From the NCBI RefSeq assembly GCF_000469305.1, contig NZ_KI270983.1:1-38199 (forward strand): a stretch of DNA of 38,199 bases. Reading direction: 5' to 3'. The DNA is from Faecalitalea cylindroides ATCC 27803 (lineage in GTDB: Bacteria > Bacillota_I > Bacilli_A > Erysipelotrichales > Erysipelotrichaceae). Position 1 is the first letter of the stretch, and each line of letters begins with the position of its first letter. Of this stretch, positions 8,360-17,398 are shown in pieces. The notes beneath the pieces were generated by a model. That model was not told the origin of the DNA, made no database searches, and was given only the letters and a program-made list of their open reading frames with translations. A program made the translations under genes and the position numbers.

Positions 8360-8654
8360 ATGGCTTTTGATTTTAAAAAAGAATATAAAGATCTATATCT
8401 TCCTAAGAAAAAACCAAGCATTATTCGTGTTCCTAAAATGAATTACCTTTCTGTTTGTGTACAATGTCTTCATAGGACCCTATGATGACGAGCCCAAAAC
8501 AACAGCTAAGATGCATCAGTATATGCAAGAACAGGGATATTTTCTGGATATAAACGATATGCGATATCATCATGAGATTTATATCAGCGATCCTAGAAAA
8601 TGTGATCCGTCCAAGTTAAAGACCGTGATTCGACATCCAATTAAAGAAAGATAA
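8360..8654 (+). pseudogene. GyrI-like small-molecule-binding protein, internally deleted and frameshifted
   Basis: The remnant keeps a normal start: GAGGTG lies ahead of an ATG at 8360, and the first 32 or so codons read MAFDFKKEYKDLYLPKKKPS and on to MNYLSV. The sequence then jumps directly to CVQCLH, which in GyrI-like proteins of about 200 aa lies near residue 145. Roughly 110 codons of the middle are therefore missing, apparently in frame. After CLH the frame changes: CATAGGACCC is two bases short of the CATATAGGACCC expected for HIGPYDDEP. The C-terminal part (IGPYDDEP to TVIRHPIKER) continues in another frame to the stop at 8652. Read from 8360 the frame stops at about 42 codons. A GTG at 8457 could start the C-terminal piece but has no good ribosome binding site. 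The promoter and binding site still look intact. Confidence 0.75.
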
Positions 8655-8658
8655 GAAT

Positions 8659-9207
8659 ATGATCATTTTAATAGGTGGAGCCAGCCATACAGGAAAGACA
8701 AATCTGGCACAAAAACTTCTAGAAAAATATCAGTTTCCCTATTTATCGATCGATCATTTAAAGATGGGCTTGATTCGCTCTGGATTGATCAATGTTTCAG
8801 TCGATGAAGATGAAAAGATAACACTCTATCTATGGCCAATTCTTAAAGAAATAATTAAAACAGCTATTGAAAATCATCAGAATTTAATTGTTGAAGGGAC
8901 CTATATACCTTTTGATTTTGAAGAAAGTTTTAGTGAAGAATACAAAAAAGAAATTGATTATGTTTGTCTTGTCATGACCAAAGAATATATCCAAGATCAT
9001 TTTAATGACATTAAAATCTATGCCAATGTGATTGAAAAAAGATTGGATGATTCTTATTGTACGTATGATCATTTGATCAAAGAGAATGAATATAATAAAC
9101 GTATGTGTTCTCGTTATGGACATAAGATCGTTTTGATCGATAAAGATTATGATATTGATGCGATTATAAATTGTCATTTTTCAAAGATCAGGTGTAATAG
9201 AATATAG
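8659..9207 (+). CDS. P-loop NTPase, small-molecule or adenylate-kinase-like
   Basis: A 182-aa soluble protein with Walker A GGASHTGKT at residues 6-14, then LSIDHLKMGLIRSG, which resembles the acceptor-binding region of small kinases. LIVEGTY near residue 76 matches the strand and acidic residue seen in adenylate-kinase-like folds. A late YGHKIVLIDKDYD segment fits the end of the fold. I do not recognise the substrate. The start lies four bases after the pseudogene stop, so the genes probably share a promoter. The ribosome binding site is weak. The C-terminal third is rich in Asp, Asn, Ile and Lys. Confidence 0.65.
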   Translation: MIILIGGASHTGKTNLAQKLLEKYQFPYLSIDHLKMGLIRSGLINVSVDEDEKITLYLWPILKEIIKTAIENHQNLIVEGTYIPFDFEESFSEEYKKEIDYVCLVMTKEYIQDHFNDIKIYANVIEKRLDDSYCTYDHLIKENEYNKRMCSRYGHKIVLIDKDYDIDAIINCHFSKIRCNRI

Positions 9208-9262
9208 AAGGTGTGTTGAATCAAAGGTCTGCATGACTAACATCCTAAAAAAGAGCATTTTA

Positions 9263-9271
9263 TGGTATAAT
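9263..9271 (+). promoter_or_regulatory. Extended -10 promoter of ruvAB
   Basis: TGGTATAAT followed by AAGGAGAG and the ruvA ATG at 9296. No clear -35. The core is identical to the one at 8319-8327. Confidence 0.55.
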
Positions 9272-9295
9272 GTTCGAAGTTAAAAAGGAGAGTTT

Positions 9296-9877
9296 ATGAT
9301 AGCTTTTGTATCAGGAATCGTTCGTTTGATTCGAACGGATTCAGTTGTATTGGATGTCCATGGCGTTGGTTATGAGGTTTTTATAAGCAATGCCTTAACA
9401 CAAAAAATAGGTGACGAATTATTTTTATATACATATCAACATGTTCGTGAAGATGCCATGCTCCTATATGGTTTTATCAAACAAGAAGATTATGAAGTTT
9501 TTATGCGCTTGATCAATGTAAAAGGAATTGGACCAAAAACTGCACAGACTATGTTGGCTGTGTGTCCTGGTTCTAAGATGATACAGGCAATCGAAGAAGA
9601 TGACGTAAAATTATTAAAGTCTTTACCGGGAATTGGAGCGAAAACGGCTTCTCAGATCGTGTTGGATCTAAAAGGGAAGTTTGTCAGTGTTGAGACTAAA
9701 GAAGAAACGATTTCGAATCCAGTATGGAAAGAAACGCAGGAAGCTTTAGTTGCCCTTGGATATAAGGTGAATCAATTAAGTGGTGTTAGAAAAGAACTCG
9801 CAAATAAAACAGATTTAAATGTAAATGAAATGTTGAGAATGGCCTTGGCAATACTGGCTAAAAGAAATGGGGTATAA
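9296..9877 (+). CDS. ruvA: Holliday junction DNA helicase subunit RuvA
   Basis: Binds four-way junctions as a tetramer and loads RuvB for branch migration. Residues 1-62 form the N-terminal OB-fold domain ([10 protein letters not shown]... [10 protein letters not shown]). Two helix-hairpin-helix motifs follow, [10 protein letters not shown] near 77 and [11 protein letters not shown] near 112. The C-terminal 50 or so residues form the RuvB-contacting domain III. Length 193 aa is usual. AAAAAGGAGAG precedes the ATG. The ruvB start follows after two bases. There is no ruvC here, in line with Bacillota, which commonly use RecU. Confidence 0.96.
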   Translation: MIAFVSGIVRLIRTDSVVLDVHGVGYEVFISNALTQKIGDELFLYTYQHVREDAMLLYGFIKQEDYEVFMRLINVKGIGPKTAQTMLAVCPGSKMIQAIEEDDVKLLKSLPGIGAKTASQIVLDLKGKFVSVETKEETISNPVWKETQEALVALGYKVNQLSGVRKELANKTDLNVNEMLRMALAILAKRNGV

Positions 9878-9879
9878 AC

Positions 9880-10887
9880 TTGGAGAATCGTACAGTAGAT
9901 GCACACTTGCAGGAAAATGACAGTATCGAAACTACATTAAGACCAGCTTCTTTGGATGAATATATTGGACAAAAGGATCTTAAGGAAAACCTTAAGGTAT
10001 TTATTAATGCAGCCAAACAAAGAAACGAAGCTTTGGATCATGTTTTATTATATGGTCCTCCAGGTTTAGGGAAAACGACCTTGGCTTATATCCTTGCCAA
10101 TGAGATGCATGGAAATTTAAAAACGACCAGTGGTCCTTCGATAGAAAAAAGCGGCGATCTTGCAGCCATCCTTTCCACACTGGAACCAGGAGATGTCTTG
10201 TTTATTGATGAGATCCATCGTTTAGCTAAACAAGTTGAAGAAGTATTGTATCCAGCCATGGAAGATTATTGTCTTGATATCATTGTTGGAAAAGACAGTG
10301 CAACCACACATAATATTCGCTTGAGCCTTCCACCTTTTACGCTTGTAGGAGCCACAACAAGGGCAGGAGATTTGAGCGCGCCATTACGCGATCGTTTTGG
10401 AATCGTGAATCAATTGGAATACTACGATCTGGATGAATTGTCACAAATTGTGGCACGAACGAGTCGCGTCATGAATACAAAGATCGAAGAAAGGGCAATC
10501 AAGGAAATTGCTCTTCGTTCACGCGGGACTCCTCGTATTGCCAATCGATTATTTAGGCGTGTACGGGATTTTGCCCAGGTCTACAATAATGGCATTATTT
10601 CATTGGAAATTGCTCAGGATGCATTGGATAGGCTAAAAGTGGATCATTTGGGATTGGATAATGTTGATCATAAATATTTGCGTGGTATCATCGAACGTTT
10701 TAAAGGTGGTCCAGTGGGACTAGAAGCAATTGCTTCCAGCATTGGTGAAGAACCTATGACGTTGGAAGATGTTTATGAGCCTTATTTATTACAGATTGGT
10801 TTTATTAATCGAACGCCTCGTGGTCGAGTTGTTACTCCTAAGGCGTATGAACATCTAAAAATTGAATATCAACCGGATTTATTTTAA
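9880..10887 (+). CDS. ruvB: Holliday junction branch-migration ATPase RuvB
   Basis: The AAA+ motor that drives branch migration with RuvA. Walker A is GPPGLGKTT near residue 60, Walker B is LFIDEIHRL near 107, and sensor 1 with the arginine finger is [18 protein letters not shown] near 152. The C-terminal winged helix ends with [18 protein letters not shown]. The frame opens with a TTG codon at 9880, preceded by AATGGGG. No ATG lies before the conserved [12 protein letters not shown], so a TTG start is the best reading. Length 335 aa is standard. Confidence 0.95.
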   Translation: MENRTVDAHLQENDSIETTLRPASLDEYIGQKDLKENLKVFINAAKQRNEALDHVLLYGPPGLGKTTLAYILANEMHGNLKTTSGPSIEKSGDLAAILSTLEPGDVLFIDEIHRLAKQVEEVLYPAMEDYCLDIIVGKDSATTHNIRLSLPPFTLVGATTRAGDLSAPLRDRFGIVNQLEYYDLDELSQIVARTSRVMNTKIEERAIKEIALRSRGTPRIANRLFRRVRDFAQVYNNGIISLEIAQDALDRLKVDHLGLDNVDHKYLRGIIERFKGGPVGLEAIASSIGEEPMTLEDVYEPYLLQIGFINRTPRGRVVTPKAYEHLKIEYQPDLF

Positions 10888-10897
10888 ACAGGAAAAA

Positions 10898-10926
10898 GAG
10901 AATGACTCTACGTTCATTCTTTTTTT
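10898..10926 (+). terminator. Terminator of ruvAB
   Basis: AGAATGA / TCATTCT with an 8-nt loop, flanked by an A run on the left and a T run on the right that lengthen the stem. Confidence 0.75.
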
Positions 10927-10940
10927 ATTGGTCATATTGT

Positions 10941-10969
10941 TTGATTCATACTATGATTTCTTTTATGAT
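10941..10969 (+). promoter_or_regulatory. Promoter of the small unknown gene
   Basis: TTGATT, 17 bp, TATGAT. It lies after the ruvB terminator and puts the transcription start near 10976. That rules out the long open frame that begins inside the terminator at 10902. Confidence 0.5.
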
Positions 10970-10994
10970 GAACTTAGAGAAAAGAGTGATAGAA

Positions 10995-11234
10995 GTGAAA
11001 TTAAAAGAAGGACAAAAAGTCTATTATTTGATTGGTGGTTTTGTTGAAAGTGGACATGTAATTGATTTAGAAAAGAAACCGTATGGGTATATATTCCGTT
11101 TAGATTCATATGGAGGTTGTGAAGGGCAATATACTATTGATGAATCACAAATAGGGATTTCGGTATTTTTAACTGAAGAAGAGGCTAAAAGCCATATGCA
11201 TGAACAAAATCGCAGTTTTCCCGCTTATTGTTAG
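10995..11234 (+). CDS. Small protein of unknown function
   Basis: A 79-aa acidic, soluble protein reading MKLKEGQKVYYLIGGFVESG with a GTG start. It has beta-rich segments (YYLIGGFV, YGYIFRLDSYGG, GISVFL) that suggest a small SH3- or OB-like barrel, but I recognise no family. The frame stays open upstream to 10902, but that region holds the ruvB terminator and this gene's promoter, so I place the start at GTG 10995; GTG 10986 is an alternative. Binding sites for both are weak (AGAG-rich). It stands alone between two terminators. Confidence 0.5.
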   Translation: MKLKEGQKVYYLIGGFVESGHVIDLEKKPYGYIFRLDSYGGCEGQYTIDESQIGISVFLTEEEAKSHMHEQNRSFPAYC

Positions 11235-11260
11235 AAAGGAACGTATATCGTTCTTTTTTT
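11235..11260 (+). terminator. Terminator after the small unknown gene
   Basis: AGGAACG / CGTTCTT (one G-T pair) around a TATAT loop, running into nine T. It begins right at the stop codon. An open frame in phase with recJ runs through it from 11200, but cannot be coding if this terminator works. Confidence 0.75.
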
Positions 11261-11295
11261 GTGATCATGTCAAAGAGCTCTTCTTTTTGGATGAG

Positions 11296-11325
11296 TGGAC
11301 AAATCCTTTTTATTTGATTTATAAT
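11296..11325 (+). promoter_or_regulatory. Promoter of recJ, very close to the start codon
   Basis: TGGACA, 18 bp, TATAAT. The -10 ends only six bases before the ATG at 11332, so the expected transcription start is at or next to the start codon. Confidence 0.55.
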
Positions 11326-11331
11326 TTACGC

Positions 11332-12885
11332 ATGGAAAATTTATCAATGTTAGCACAAAAAGTGCTTTCTATGTTAGAGAAAGATCAAACAAAATGGGCA
11401 GAATGGACGCAATTAAAAGACTTATATCCAGTCAGTGAAAGTGATGCCGTGAAAGGATTCGTTGATATTATTAAGCAGGCAAAAAAAGATCAGGATAAGG
11501 TCATCGTTGCCGGAGACTATGATTGTGATGGGATCATGGCAACGACGATCATGGTTAGAGGTCTAAGAAAATTTGGTATCGAATGTGGTTTCTATATTCC
11601 GAATCGAATTCGCGAAGGATATGGATTAAACGTTGATACAGTAAGATTAGCTCATCAAAGAGGTTATAAGATTATTGTGACCGTTGATAATGGTGTAAAA
11701 GCATCAAAAGCTTTATCTTTGGCCAAAGAATTAGGTATGAAAGTCATTGTCACAGATCATCATACGATTGAAGAAGATGTGGATTGTGAACTTCTAGTGC
11801 ATCCAACTGTGATGGAAGAGCAGTTTCATACACTTTGTGGTGCGGGGGTTGCCTATGAATGCATACGAGCTTTAAGAACCGATACAGAATATGAGCTGGA
11901 ATTAGCTTGTGTTGCCTCCATAGGAGATGTAATGCAGGTAACCAATCAAACAAGGGCAATTATCCAAAATGGATTAAAGGTATTAAATAGAGAAAAGGAA
12001 AATCATCTTTTTGCTTTTGCCAGTGATCGAATCTTAAATGAAACCAGCGTCGGTTTTCAAATTGTTCCTAAGTTAAACGCGATAGGAAGATTAAGCAATT
12101 TAGGCAATGTAAATAATGTCGTTCGTTATTTTTTAAGCGAGGATATCAAGGAAATAACTTCCATGCAGGCACAGATCAATCATATCAATGATCTAAGAAA
12201 AAAGATGAGTGAACAGATGTGTAAGGACGCTTTAAAAAAATGTCATACATCGCAACCAATCCTTTTTGTCAATGATGCCAGTTTTCATGAAGGGATCATC
12301 GGTTTAGTTGCCGGTTCTTTATCTTCATCATATCAAAAACCTGTGATTGTCATGACCAATAACGAACAAGGATTCAAAGCTAGTATGCGGGCACCTGATG
12401 GATTTGACTGTATGGAATTCTTAAAAGATTTTAGTGGTTTTCAAGAGATTGGAGGCCATAAACAGGCAGCCGGGTTCTCAATTGATTTACAAGATCTGGA
12501 TGAATTTGTGAAATATATTCGTCAAAAGATCCAAGTATATTCTTGGCAGGCTAAACCTCTTGATACGCTGTTAGTCAATGAGGAAGATATCAGTATTGCA
12601 TCAATCGAAAGCTTAGATGTCATGCGTCCTTTTGGACCAGGTTTTGTATGCCCGTTATTTGAATTGAATGATGTACAGATCAAATCGGTATTCGATATTC
12701 AAAATGGAAAGCATCGTAAATTTACCCTTCAAAGTGGTTTACAGTGCATGAATTTTAATCAAAGTGACTTGGATCGTGATAAAAGTGTGATTTCAATTGC
12801 GGGATTCATTGGAAATGTGCAAATAAATCAATATAGAGGAAAAAAACAAGCAACATTTATTATTGAGAAGATCAAATATAAGTAA
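11332..12885 (+). CDS. recJ: Single-stranded-DNA-specific exonuclease RecJ
   Basis: A 5'-3' single-strand exonuclease of the DHH family used in recombination and mismatch repair. The first DHH motif is VAGDYDCDGI near residue 60. The second metal cluster is IVTVDNGV near 113, with VTDHH near 139. The DHHA1 domain has EIGGHKQAAGF near 378, and a C-terminal OB domain follows. The length, 517 aa, is a little short of typical RecJ, with little sequence ahead of the DHH domain. The start is uncertain: ATG 11332 has no Shine-Dalgarno and sits right behind a TATAAT, suggesting a leaderless message, while ATG 11347 is a possible second choice. The order recJ-apt-rel is conserved in Bacillota. Confidence 0.9.
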   Translation: MENLSMLAQKVLSMLEKDQTKWAEWTQLKDLYPVSESDAVKGFVDIIKQAKKDQDKVIVAGDYDCDGIMATTIMVRGLRKFGIECGFYIPNRIREGYGLNVDTVRLAHQRGYKIIVTVDNGVKASKALSLAKELGMKVIVTDHHTIEEDVDCELLVHPTVMEEQFHTLCGAGVAYECIRALRTDTEYELELACVASIGDVMQVTNQTRAIIQNGLKVLNREKENHLFAFASDRILNETSVGFQIVPKLNAIGRLSNLGNVNNVVRYFLSEDIKEITSMQAQINHINDLRKKMSEQMCKDALKKCHTSQPILFVNDASFHEGIIGLVAGSLSSSYQKPVIVMTNNEQGFKASMRAPDGFDCMEFLKDFSGFQEIGGHKQAAGFSIDLQDLDEFVKYIRQKIQVYSWQAKPLDTLLVNEEDISIASIESLDVMRPFGPGFVCPLFELNDVQIKSVFDIQNGKHRKFTLQSGLQCMNFNQSDLDRDKSVISIAGFIGNVQINQYRGKKQATFIIEKIKYK

Positions 12886-12892
12886 AATACGA

Positions 12893-12921
12893 TTGTTTGA
12901 TTGATGGAGTTAGTGTAGAAT
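12893..12921 (+). promoter_or_regulatory. Promoter of apt
   Basis: TTGTTT, 17 bp, TAGAAT, then GAGG and the apt ATG. It begins eight bases after the recJ stop. Confidence 0.5.
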
Positions 12922-12945
12922 GAAAACAATGAAGAGGTATAACAC

Positions 12946-13467
12946 ATGGATTTGAAAAAATATATTGCCAGTATTCCTGGCTTTCCTAAAGAAGGAATCA
13001 TCTTTCGCGATGTAACACCAATCTTGGAAACTCCAGAGGCGATGCATTATGTAGTAGGTGCATTTACAGAGTTTGCCAAGCAAACTGGAGCGGATTTGAT
13101 CTTAGGACCAGAGGCTCGTGGTTTCTTGTTTGGGGTGCCAGTTGCCTTAGAAGCTAATTTACCATTTGCTCCGGTTCGTAAACCCGGAAAACTACCACGA
13201 GAAACGGTAGAAGAAACATATGAACTGGAATATGGAACTGATAAATTGTGTATTCATGCGGATGTTATAAAGCCAGGTCAAAAAGTTGTGATTATCGATG
13301 ATCTTTTAGCAACAGGTGGTACAGCTGAAGCAATCGTTCGAATGGTTAAAAAACTTGGTGGTGAAGTGGTTGGTTTAGGCTTTATCATTGAGTTGGATGA
13401 TTTAAAAGGGGTCGATAAATTTGGTGGTATTCCTGTTTGTGTATTAACACATTTTGAAGGAGAATAA
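12946..13467 (+). CDS. apt: Adenine phosphoribosyltransferase
   Basis: Salvages adenine to AMP using PRPP. The PRPP-binding motif VVIIDDLLATGGTAEA lies near residues 113-128. The N-terminal IPGFPKEGIIFRDVTPIL and LGPEARGF near 55 are typical of Apt. Length 173 aa is standard. GAGG lies nine bases before the ATG. It is 26 bases upstream of rel and probably cotranscribed, an arrangement widely kept in Bacillota. Confidence 0.96.
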   Translation: MDLKKYIASIPGFPKEGIIFRDVTPILETPEAMHYVVGAFTEFAKQTGADLILGPEARGFLFGVPVALEANLPFAPVRKPGKLPRETVEETYELEYGTDKLCIHADVIKPGQKVVIIDDLLATGGTAEAIVRMVKKLGGEVVGLGFIIELDDLKGVDKFGGIPVCVLTHFEGE

Positions 13468-13493
13468 AATCGTAAAAGAAAGGGGTGCGTGGA

Positions 13494-15701
13494 ATGAGTC
13501 AAAAGAAACAAGTAACATTTGAAGAATGTATGCAAAATATTCAGACGTATATCAAACGTCCTGAAAATATAGAACTGATTCAGCGTGCCTATGATTTTGC
13601 CTATAAACATCATGAGGGGCAGTTTCGTAAAAGTGGAGAACCATATGTTGTCCATGTTATCCAGGTTGCCAATACATTGGCGTTATTACATTGTGGACCA
13701 AAAACTATTGCGGCAGGCTTGCTGCATGACACAGTGGAAGATTGTGAAGGCGTGACCGATGAAGTCATTACTCAGGAATTTGGAGAAGAGATTTGTACTC
13801 TGGTCGATGCGGTTACAAAGATTGGGAATATTCAGTTTAAGGATGAAAAAGAATATCTTGCCAGCAACCATCGTAAACTTTTTATTGCGATGGCAAAAGA
13901 CATTCGTGTTATCTTGATCAAATTAGCCGATCGTCTTCATAATATGCGTACTCTGCAGTATATGCGGGAGGAAAAGCAAAAGAAAATTGCCAAAGAAACA
14001 CTATCTGTATATGCGCCAATTGCGCATCGTTTAGGTATCAGTGAAATCAAAAATGAATTAGAAGATCTATCATTTAAATATATAGAGCCTAAAAAATATG
14101 AAGAGATTAAAAATCTTGTTAAACAAAGAGAAAGTGATCGCATTGAGCAGGTCAATATGATGATCAACGATATTAAGATCATCCTGGATAATTTCAATAT
14201 CCCATACCGTATTTTTGGCCGATCCAAACATTTCTATTCGATTTATAAAAAAATGGTGACAAAGCATAAGCGGTTTGAAGAGATCCTTGATTTGCTGGCG
14301 ATTCGTATTGTTACAGATTCTGTTGTTCATTGTTATGAAATACTAGGTTATATCCATGCGACATATCGTCCAATACCTGGACGTTTTAAAGATTATATTG
14401 CGATGCCAAAAGCGAATATGTATCAATCATTGCATACGACGATAGTAGAACCAGAATCAGGTCATATTTTTGAAATTCAAATTCGTACAGAAGATATGGA
14501 TGCAATCGCCGAACGAGGTGTTGCAGCTCATTGGAAGTATAAAGAAAAGCCAAATTCTGTACCAGAAATTGAGCAAAAGGAGATTGAAGATAAACTTTCC
14601 TGGTTTAGAGATTTCTCAATGATGACTGATGAGGAAAGCGAAGATCCGCTAGAATACATGAATGTATTACAAAAGGATATCTTTGAAGCCAATGTCTATT
14701 GCTTGACTCCTCGAGGTAAGGTAATAGCCTTGCCAAGTGGATCGACTCCAATTGATTTCGCCTATAGGATCCATACAGAAGTAGGACATAAGACGGTGGG
14801 AGCTACGGTCAACGGAGCTATCGTGCCGTTAAATACACCATTAAAGACAGGAGATGTTGTGGATATTTTAACGAACAATAATTCTCCTGGACCTAGTAAA
14901 GACTGGATCAAGATCGTTAAAAGTGGTCATGCCCGCAATAAGATTCGTGCCTTTTTACAAAAACAGGAAACGGCAAATTCTAAAGAGTATATCAAAAAGG
15001 GTGAACAAATGTTGCAGGATGAATTTAAACGTTTGAAACTGGATGAGAATTTATTACAGCCTAAACGTGTTGAAGCAATTTTGCCAACGCTGTCCTTTAA
15101 GAATTTAGATGATCTCTATATTGGTATTGCCAATAAACGTGTATCTTTGCAGGCAGTTGTTGATCGTCTTGCCAAAAATCGTCAAACAACTATTGATGAT
15201 GAAGAAATCATGAAGATATATAATTCTCATGCCAATGCTCATCCATCTAAAAAAACGGGTTGTGGTGTCATTGTTCCAGGTATTGATACGATTCAGGTAT
15301 CTTTAGCTAACTGTTGTAATCCAATCCCTGGCGATCCAATTCTAGGATATATAACTAAAGGACAGGGAGTTAAGGTACATCGTGCAGACTGCCCAAATAT
15401 TATAAATGAAAAGAAACGTTTGATTCCGGTTATATGGGATGAAAATTTAGAGGAAAAGCAATATGATGTACAGCTTGTTATCTATAGTGATGATCGAAAC
15501 TATTTGTTAAGTGATATTGTTACGACTTTGCAGCAATCGAATGCTCATTTGAAACATGTTGATTCTTCAGCGGATGATAATGGGATTACCGCAACAACAA
15601 AACTTACGATCACTGTCAAAGATGCTGATCATCTTCAAGTAATTATGGCTAATCTAAAAAAAGTTAGAAGCGTTAATGAAGTTATTAGAACAATACAATA
15701 A
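13494..15701 (+). CDS. rel: Bifunctional (p)ppGpp synthetase/hydrolase (Rel)
   Basis: Makes and degrades the alarmone (p)ppGpp in response to amino-acid starvation at the ribosome. The N-terminal HD hydrolase is complete: HHEGQFRKSGEPYVVH near residue 42, LLHDTVED with H78-D79, and KLADRLHNMRTL near 144. The synthetase domain has GRSKHFYSIYKKM (R243, K245), PIPGRFKDYIAMPK and QIRTEDMDAIAERG. A TGS domain (GSTPIDFAYRIH) follows near residue 415. Then come a zinc-finger/CC region (ANCCNPIPGD, VHRADCPN) and a C-terminal ACT domain. The 735-aa length is typical. ATG 13494 has AAAGGGG eight bases upstream; the GTG at 13485 overlaps that site and is rejected. Both activities look intact. Confidence 0.95.
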   Translation: MSQKKQVTFEECMQNIQTYIKRPENIELIQRAYDFAYKHHEGQFRKSGEPYVVHVIQVANTLALLHCGPKTIAAGLLHDTVEDCEGVTDEVITQEFGEEICTLVDAVTKIGNIQFKDEKEYLASNHRKLFIAMAKDIRVILIKLADRLHNMRTLQYMREEKQKKIAKETLSVYAPIAHRLGISEIKNELEDLSFKYIEPKKYEEIKNLVKQRESDRIEQVNMMINDIKIILDNFNIPYRIFGRSKHFYSIYKKMVTKHKRFEEILDLLAIRIVTDSVVHCYEILGYIHATYRPIPGRFKDYIAMPKANMYQSLHTTIVEPESGHIFEIQIRTEDMDAIAERGVAAHWKYKEKPNSVPEIEQKEIEDKLSWFRDFSMMTDEESEDPLEYMNVLQKDIFEANVYCLTPRGKVIALPSGSTPIDFAYRIHTEVGHKTVGATVNGAIVPLNTPLKTGDVVDILTNNNSPGPSKDWIKIVKSGHARNKIRAFLQKQETANSKEYIKKGEQMLQDEFKRLKLDENLLQPKRVEAILPTLSFKNLDDLYIGIANKRVSLQAVVDRLAKNRQTTIDDEEIMKIYNSHANAHPSKKTGCGVIVPGIDTIQVSLANCCNPIPGDPILGYITKGQGVKVHRADCPNIINEKKRLIPVIWDENLEEKQYDVQLVIYSDDRNYLLSDIVTTLQQSNAHLKHVDSSADDNGITATTKLTITVKDADHLQVIMANLKKVRSVNEVIRTIQ

Positions 15702-15703
15702 AG

Positions 15704-15736
15704 AAGACAGGAAACTAATATTTTCCTGCCTTTTTT
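15704..15736 (+). terminator. Terminator of rel, in a convergent overlap
   Basis: CAGGAAA / TTTCCTG with a 7-nt loop, then CC and six T. It ends the apt-rel transcript. The 3' end of the convergent DUF218 gene falls in the loop. Confidence 0.7.
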
Positions 15737-16284
15737 AATAATTCAATCTTGATGTAGATATATCGAGAGGCGATTTCTCGAATAATATGTCGGAGTTTGT
15801 GATCGGGATAAGTATATGCAGAGTAATTTGAATAGAACTCTTTAGCTATGGCACAGGATCTTTTGGCATGTAATGAGCCTGTTAGAATCAAGATAGGGAC
15901 GTCTTGAGTAATTCTAGACGAATTTTTAAAATTTTCATATGTGTTTCTAGCCTGTGTTTCACAGATGATTGGCATAGAGCATTTTTGTTGGATGAACTTT
16001 GCCATTTCTTTGGATTCTGTATATTGGTTCTTAACAGCTCCTCCAGAAATGACCAAAGTATCAAATAGATTTTTTTGATAGGCTTCTATTGCAAGTTCGC
16101 ATCGTTTGATCTGACTTGTAGCCATACTTCCATCATCGTGACTAGGACAGCCTAATAAAAGTGCATAGGGATATTTTTGCTTTTTTAAAGATGGAATAGG
16201 AGGCAGGAAATAATAGTAAATGCCAATCAAGATGCAAATGAGTATGACCAAAAAAAGACTAACCAGCATAACGAATGATCTCAC
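15715..16284 (-). CDS. DUF218 (YdcF/SanA-like) membrane-anchored protein
   Basis: A 189-aa protein with one N-terminal membrane helix (about residues 5-30) and an outward-facing DUF218 domain. The domain shows YALLLGCPSHDDG, then RCELAIEAY, LVISGGAVKNQYTESKEM and ILILTGSLHAKRS. SanA/YdcF proteins have been tied to envelope integrity and exopolymer handling, but the enzymatic activity is unclear. Its start overlaps the upstream tmcAL gene by 26 bases, so the two are cotranscribed and probably coupled. Confidence 0.75.
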   Translation of the reverse strand: MRSFVMLVSLFLVILICILIGIYYYFLPPIPSLKKQKYPYALLLGCPSHDDGSMATSQIKRCELAIEAYQKNLFDTLVISGGAVKNQYTESKEMAKFIQQKCSMPIICETQARNTYENFKNSSRITQDVPILILTGSLHAKRSCAIAKEFYSNYSAYTYPDHKLRHIIREIASRYIYIKIELLKKAGKY

Positions 16285-17284
16285 TTTCTTTTAATGGAGT
16301 CGTTAATACGGAATTATACAGCGCTTTAGATTTGATTTCGATTTCTTTTAAAAAGTCTGGAAGATCACCAAATCGAGTGTAAATTGGCTGGTCTTTATTT
16401 TGTTTTAAGAGCTGTTGCCCTTTTTCGTTAAAACCTAAAACTTTTACACCATAAAAGCTGGCATTTGTTTGCATCTTTTCTTTTGATATCTGTAATAGTA
16501 TGAATAGACAAGTGCGCTGGATTCTGGCACGGGTATATGTTTTGGAAATAGATGCATTTAAAAAAGTTTGCCAATCATCATATTTTCGTGCATTTTCTTT
16601 TAATCGGAATTCTATGCCCTCATTTACCATAAATAAGGAGGATAAATAAGAAGCCGGTGTCATTAAAAGAAATGTTTTAAGATACGGATAATATGACTGC
16701 CAGTTCTGCTCTTTTAAAAAGTACTGGTCATTGAACTGCTTTTTACCGGCAAAATAATCGGCACGTGTTTTTGTAGCACTGATAAAGTCATTGTTTCTTT
16801 GTATACAGACAGGTTCAATATCATGATCCTGACAAAAGCGAATATATTGAATGCCCAAAATATCATTGGATCCTAGACTATCTAATGCTCTTGAAATATT
16901 TAGACTTTGAGAGAGTGTAGGGTCAATCGTAATTGAACTTAATTCGTTTGTGTATTTTTTTAAATACTCGATATCATTTGTTTCAGATCCAAAACAGATC
17001 GTATCAACATTTAAACAAGAGAGCGATTGTATGGCATATTTTGCAAAGTAATCGGCACTCTGTGAAGCATAACAGGCAGGTAATTCTAAAACGAGATCGA
17101 CACCATTCTGTAAGGCTAATTTTGTTTTATCTTGTCTGGAAATAAGGCTGGGAAGACCTCTTTGAGAATAGAAGCCAGAACAGATTGCTACCAAAACATC
17201 ACCGTATTGTTTGGCTTTTTGTATATGATAAATATGTCCTTGATGAAAAGGATTGTATTCTGTAATAATTCCTACTGTTTTCAT
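16259..17284 (-). CDS. tmcAL: tRNA(Met) cytidine acetate ligase-like nucleotidyltransferase (YlbM/TmcAL)
   Basis: Predicted to acetylate cytidine 34 of elongator tRNA(Met) from acetate and ATP. The nucleotidyltransferase signature TEYNPFHQGHIYH lies at residues 8-20. It is followed by ICSGFYSQRGLPSL, NGVDLVLELPACYASQSAD near 60 and CFGSETND near 97, all typical of YlbM. The protein is 341 aa against roughly 400 or more in Bacillus, so the C-terminal part is short; it ends inside the overlap with the DUF218 gene. The start codon follows the weak site GAAAACAGTAGG. Confidence 0.85.
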   Translation of the reverse strand: MKTVGIITEYNPFHQGHIYHIQKAKQYGDVLVAICSGFYSQRGLPSLISRQDKTKLALQNGVDLVLELPACYASQSADYFAKYAIQSLSCLNVDTICFGSETNDIEYLKKYTNELSSITIDPTLSQSLNISRALDSLGSNDILGIQYIRFCQDHDIEPVCIQRNNDFISATKTRADYFAGKKQFNDQYFLKEQNWQSYYPYLKTFLLMTPASYLSSLFMVNEGIEFRLKENARKYDDWQTFLNASISKTYTRARIQRTCLFILLQISKEKMQTNASFYGVKVLGFNEKGQQLLKQNKDQPIYTRFGDLPDFLKEIEIKSKALYNSVLTTPLKESEIIRYAG

Positions 17285-17398
17285 GGGTATATAGTATCAT
17301 ATTTTCTTAGAAGAAAAAAACTTCACCAGTTAAGGAAGAGATTCATTATTTATTTTCAAATAAATTGTCAGTATAATATCTCAGGATAGGAGAAGAAA

